From Streptobacillus canis (GTDB taxonomy: Bacteria > Fusobacteriota > Fusobacteriia > Fusobacteriales > Leptotrichiaceae), in contig NZ_WOEI01000003.1 in assembly GCF_009733925.1 (NCBI RefSeq), forward strand, positions 40,122-104,121: 64,000 bases of DNA, read 5' to 3'. Both the position numbers and the translations under genes were made by a program. Of this stretch, positions 61,001-64,000 are shown piece after piece. Position 1 is the first letter of the stretch; the number at the start of each line of letters is the position of its first letter. The notes below the pieces were generated by a model that worked only from the letters and a program-made list of their open reading frames with translations, made no database searches and was not told the origin of the DNA.

Positions 61001-62431
61001 TTATCTACCTCCTAAATATTTTCTGGCCATTTCTCTATCATCAAAATGGTGTTTTTCTCTTCCTATAATCTGGTAATCTTCATGTCCTTTACCAGCGATT
61101 AATAGTATATCATTTTTTTGTAGGTTTTGTATAGCAATTTTTATAGCTTTTTCTCTATCACAAATTCTAGAATATTCTACACCTTCTACCATACCCTTTT
61201 CTACATCATCTAATATTGCTTCTGGATCTTCAGTTCTAGGGTTATCTGAAGTTAAATAAACATAGTCACTATATTGACATGCAGCATTAGCCATTTTAGG
61301 TCTCTTAGTTTTATCTCTATCTCCACCAGCACCAAAAATTGTAACTAATCTATTTTTCTTCATAACAGCTAGTGTTTTTAAAATATTAATTAATCCATCA
61401 GCAGTATGAGCATAATCAACTACTACCATTACATCTTTATCATTGTCTATTATTTCAAATCTTCCAGCTATAGATTTAATATTTTCTATATCTTTCATTA
61501 TTTTATCTAAATCTACCCCTAGATTATATGCTGAAAGTATTGCTCCTAAAAGATTTTGAAGATTATATGCACCCATTAATTTTGTTGTAAATACATATTC
61601 TTTATCATCTTTAGTTACTTTAACCTTCATACCTTTTAATGTGTATTCTAATACTTCACCTTTAATTGTAGCATCTTCTTTTAATGAAAAACTATCGGCA
61701 ACATTTAATAATCTTCTACAATGTTCGTCATCTTTATTAACTATTAATTTAGCACTAGGTTTTAAGTGATTAACTATAGAAGCTTTTGCTTGAAAGTAAT
61801 TTTCTAAAGTACCATGATAATCTAGGTGATCTTGAGTTAAATTAGTAAATATTGCGCTTTCAAATTGTAACATCTTAACTCTTCCTAAACATAATGCATG
61901 TGAACTTACTTCCATTAAGAAATATTCTACGCCAGCATTAACTGCTTCTCTCATAAGTTTAATTAAATCTAAAGATTCTGGAGTAGTATTTTTTGCTTCA
62001 TATTCTTTATCTAATATTCTGTAACCTGTAGTACCTATTCTTGCTGAATTAGTAAAGATAGATTCTAATATATATGTAGTAGTAGTTTTACCATTAGTTC
62101 CTGTAATTCCAATTATTTTTAAACTATTTTGAGGATAGTTGTAGAAATTACTTGCAATAAATCCTAAATGGTCTCTTAAATCTTTAACTAAAACTACAGT
62201 AACATTAGATGGATAATCAAAATCTTCTCTTTCAGCTATTATCATTTTAGCACCATTTTCTACAGCTGATGTGATATAGTTATGTCCATCAGTTACATTA
62301 CCAATTAAAGCAACAAATATATCATTTTCTTTAATTTCTCTTGAGTTATATGACATTTCATTGAAATTATCTTCTTGAACTAAATTTTTTATTGTGTATT
62401 CAACACCTTTAAAAATATCTTGAATTCTCAT
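61001..62431 (-). CDS. murE: UDP-MurNAc-tripeptide synthetase MurE
   Basis: This 476-residue Mur ligase adds the third residue, a diamino acid, to the peptidoglycan precursor. ATP motif GITGTNGKTTTTYILESI lies near residue 107-124. MEVSSHALCLGRVK is near 173-186, HLDYHGTLENYFQAKA with carbamylated-lysine context is near 204, and AGRFEIID is near 322. The amino-acid selectivity motif DNPRTEDPE near 395 is the form that selects meso-diaminopimelate, or lanthionine in Fusobacterium, over lysine. It follows the esterase by 6 bases. Confidence 0.94.
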   Translation of the reverse strand: MRIQDIFKGVEYTIKNLVQEDNFNEMSYNSREIKENDIFVALIGNVTDGHNYITSAVENGAKMIIAEREDFDYPSNVTVVLVKDLRDHLGFIASNFYNYPQNSLKIIGITGTNGKTTTTYILESIFTNSARIGTTGYRILDKEYEAKNTTPESLDLIKLMREAVNAGVEYFLMEVSSHALCLGRVKMLQFESAIFTNLTQDHLDYHGTLENYFQAKASIVNHLKPSAKLIVNKDDEHCRRLLNVADSFSLKEDATIKGEVLEYTLKGMKVKVTKDDKEYVFTTKLMGAYNLQNLLGAILSAYNLGVDLDKIMKDIENIKSIAGRFEIIDNDKDVMVVVDYAHTADGLINILKTLAVMKKNRLVTIFGAGGDRDKTKRPKMANAACQYSDYVYLTSDNPRTEDPEAILDDVEKGMVEGVEYSRICDREKAIKIAIQNLQKNDILLIAGKGHEDYQIIGREKHHFDDREMARKYLGGR

Positions 62432-62437
62432 AATTAT

Positions 62438-63388
62438 CTATCTCCCTAATCTTTTTTCATCAAGGAATTTAAAGATTCCTTGTAGTGATACTTTTGTTTC
62501 ATCTAATCTTAATAAATGATATACATGGAATAATCCATCTACTGTAACAAATTTATTTTCTACTTTTGCTTTATCTAATTTTTCTTTCATAATTTTTGAA
62601 TCATCAAATAATAGCTCTCCATTATTAACTTCTATATATACAGGCGGGAATCCTTTAAACTCACCAAATATTGGTGATATGTATGGATGTTTTTTATCCT
62701 TTTCATGTTTAAAGTATTCATTATCAACTAGTAATTTTGAAGGAACAAAATTGCTTGCAGCAGATCCTATTAATAAATCTGTTTTAACATTTTCTGTTCT
62801 ACTAGGGACTGTATATGATATATCTAAAAATGGTGAAAGTAATACCAGAGCGTTAGGTAATTTTTTCTTTTTATTAATTCTTTTCATAGTTGTAGAAACT
62901 ATTAGATGTCCACCTGCAGAATCTCCCATAGCATAAACATTTTTGTAATTTGCAAACATGTAATCTAATCCATGTTCAAAATCATCATGCCCACTGGGAT
63001 AAAAGCTGTGTGGAAGTTGCCTATAGTCTACAAAAATTATATCATAATTATCGTTTATATCTAACATAAACTCTGCAAGATCTCTATAATAGTTTGACAT
63101 AGGATAAAGAAAAGCTCCTCCATGTGCAAAATATATTGCAGAATTATTTTTTTTGTAATTTTTCTTTATTATTTCTAGTTTTACATTACCATCATAAAGA
63201 ATTTTTTCATGTATTATATCATCTTTATGAGTCCATTTAGGTTCATAATAAGCAGCATTTCTACCAAAATCTATGATATTTGCTTTTTCTCCCCTATAAA
63301 GAAAGTTGGTAGTTTTTAATAATGAAGTTGTAACTGAAGAACAACTTATTAATGTAAAAATAGAAAAAAATGTTAACATTTTTTTCAT
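62438..63388 (-). CDS. Lipoprotein alpha/beta hydrolase (esterase)
   Basis: This 316-residue protein has a lipobox signal (FSIFTLISCSSV, Cys near residue 16), so it is anchored in a membrane and faces the periplasm. The HSL-like oxyanion motif reads FAHGGAFLYP near 87-96, and the nucleophile elbow GDSAGGHLIV near 155-164. A late His lies in GLFHVYHLLRLD near 289-293. Substrates of such lipoprotein esterases are unknown. A TATAAT (minus strand, 63429-63424) is its likely -10. It leads the operon with murE and potD. Confidence 0.86.
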   Translation of the reverse strand: MKKMLTFFSIFTLISCSSVTTSLLKTTNFLYRGEKANIIDFGRNAAYYEPKWTHKDDIIHEKILYDGNVKLEIIKKNYKKNNSAIYFAHGGAFLYPMSNYYRDLAEFMLDINDNYDIIFVDYRQLPHSFYPSGHDDFEHGLDYMFANYKNVYAMGDSAGGHLIVSTTMKRINKKKKLPNALVLLSPFLDISYTVPSRTENVKTDLLIGSAASNFVPSKLLVDNEYFKHEKDKKHPYISPIFGEFKGFPPVYIEVNNGELLFDDSKIMKEKLDKAKVENKFVTVDGLFHVYHLLRLDETKVSLQGIFKFLDEKRLGR

Positions 63389-63470
63389 ATTTATCCTTTC
63401 GATATACCTTTATTTTATATACATTATACTATTTTTTATTTTAAAAATAAAGAATATTTTAAAAAAACTA

Positions 63471-63499
63471 TTGATTTCTTCTTAGAATTATTGTATAAT
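63471..63499 (+). promoter_or_regulatory. tRNA operon promoter
   Basis: TTGATT (63471-63476), 17 bases, TATAAT (63494-63499), about 14 bases before tRNA-Val. Confidence 0.75.
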
Positions 63500-63513
63500 A
63501 ATTAAGCAAAGAT

Positions 63514-63589
63514 GGTCGCATAGCTCAGTTGGGAGAGCACCTGCCTTACAAGCAGGGGGTCACTGGTTCGAGCCCAGTTGTGACCACCA
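63514..63589 (+). tRNA. tRNA-Val (anticodon UAC)
   Basis: A 76-base cloverleaf with encoded CCA. Acceptor GGTCGCA pairs with TGTGACC; anticodon arm CCTGC-CTTACAA-GCAGG gives TAC; the T-loop has GGTTCGAGCC. Confidence 0.97.
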
Positions 63590-63596
63590 TTTTTTT

Positions 63597-63673
63597 GGAG
63601 GTGTAGCTCAGTTGGTTAGAGTGCTTGCCTGTCACGCAAGATGTCGCGAGTTCGAGTCTCGTCACTTCCGCCA
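63597..63673 (+). tRNA. tRNA-Asp (anticodon GUC)
   Basis: A 77-base cloverleaf with encoded CCA. Acceptor GGAGGTG pairs with CACTTCC; anticodon arm CTTGC-CTGTCAC-GCAAG gives GTC. It is co-transcribed with tRNA-Val, 7 bases apart. Confidence 0.97.
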
Positions 63674-63703
63674 TTAAAAACTTAAAAATTATACTTTATA
63701 CTG

Positions 63704-63730
63704 AAGGAGAAGAAATTCTCCTTTTTTTCC
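63704..63730 (+). terminator. tRNA operon terminator
   Basis: AAGGAGAA-GAAA-TTCTCCTT followed by T residues. Confidence 0.85.
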
Positions 63731-64000
63731 TTTTGTTATATCTCCCTTAGTTTAAACTTACATATGTGCTATAGACATAGCAATTTTTTTAGCAGCAATA
63801 TCTATGGTAGCTGCGGTTGAAAAAATTGAAATGTTCTTCTATAGGAAATTAGAATTCTAATAAGATGTATATAATTTTATTGATTAATATAAAGCGCAAC
63901 AACAGTTTATAAAAAATAAAATTAATAAGTAAATTTGAGTAATACAAAAATACCTATTTAAATAATAGGCCATTAGGGTTATAGAATTTATGAATAGGAG
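63731..64000. other. Non-coding tail with a possible small-gene remnant
   Basis: No intact gene is seen. One + frame reads a hydrophobic stretch (AIFLAAISMVAAVEKIEMFF) ending at TAA near 63860, without a convincing start. It could be the end of a decayed membrane protein gene. The final 140 bases show nothing recognisable. Confidence 0.3.
63767..63790 (+). terminator. Second terminator-like hairpin
   Basis: TGCTAT-AGAC-ATAGCA is followed after one base by seven T (63784-63790). The stem is short, so it is a weaker call. Confidence 0.4.

Overview
The window is about three-quarters A+T by eye. It reads as chromosome from a host-associated, Gram-negative-type (diderm) anaerobe of the Fusobacteriota, most likely the Leptotrichiaceae (Streptobacillus/Sneathia-like). 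The grounds are the extreme A+T codon use, outer-membrane-type proteins beside lipoproteins, a split transketolase, CIRCE/HrcA heat-shock control, and a MurE with the diamino-acid (DNPR) motif. The genus is an inference; no rRNA lies in the window.

Layout. Positions 1-281 hold the 3' end of purD. Positions 282-5320 form an accessory islet: an antitoxin/Fic pair, a WapI-like immunity gene, a decayed gene, a two-helix membrane protein, a RelBE-type toxin-antitoxin pair and a small exported barrel-like protein. Both toxin-antitoxin modules sit between direct copies of a terminator hairpin, which is the most unusual structure here. Positions 5322-9725 carry a secreted type I pullulanase, with a LacI-family-like operator over its promoter, and cardiolipin synthase. 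Positions 9829-18169 run on the + strand: uppP, hemZ, an HhH protein, a membrane protein, two alpha/beta hydrolases, a HAD phosphatase, an exported protein, an orphan galactitol-type EIIC and a GNAT acetyltransferase. A large cytoplasmic GH13 enzyme (18313-21372, minus) faces an Old Yellow Enzyme, tmcAL, a hydrolase, a GPH sugar transporter, split transketolase, ftsX plus an EnvC-like activator, phosphoglucomutase and a methyltransferase. A DUF4912 protein and tsaD lie on the minus strand.

Positions 35413-37041 contain a histidine phosphatase, a candidate small RNA and a decayed IS30-family element. Then come ftsK, mreB, scpB, rluB and a Nudix gene. The chaperone block is clpB, hrcA-grpE-dnaK, an aldose epimerase and dnaJ, with a CIRCE element before clpB and another before hrcA. 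A twice-frameshifted outer-membrane-type gene follows, then tsaE-tsaB-ftsY and pta-ackA. On the minus strand are flavodoxin, recJ, an exported DUF3298-like protein, potD, murE and a lipoprotein esterase. The window ends with tRNA-Val and tRNA-Asp.

Functional picture. Extracellular pullulanase, cytoplasmic GH13, the sugar transporter, phosphoglucomutase, transketolase and Pta-AckA together suggest alpha-glucan fermentation to acetate with ATP gain. FtsK, FtsX/EnvC-like, MreB, MurE and UppP cover envelope growth and division. TsaB, TsaD and TsaE cover t6A tRNA modification. I see no CRISPR array, prophage, rRNA or clear metabolite riboswitch. The best leads are the hairpin-flanked toxin-antitoxin cassettes, the candidate small RNA at 36038-36112 and the homopolymer-frameshifted surface protein at 50795-51655.
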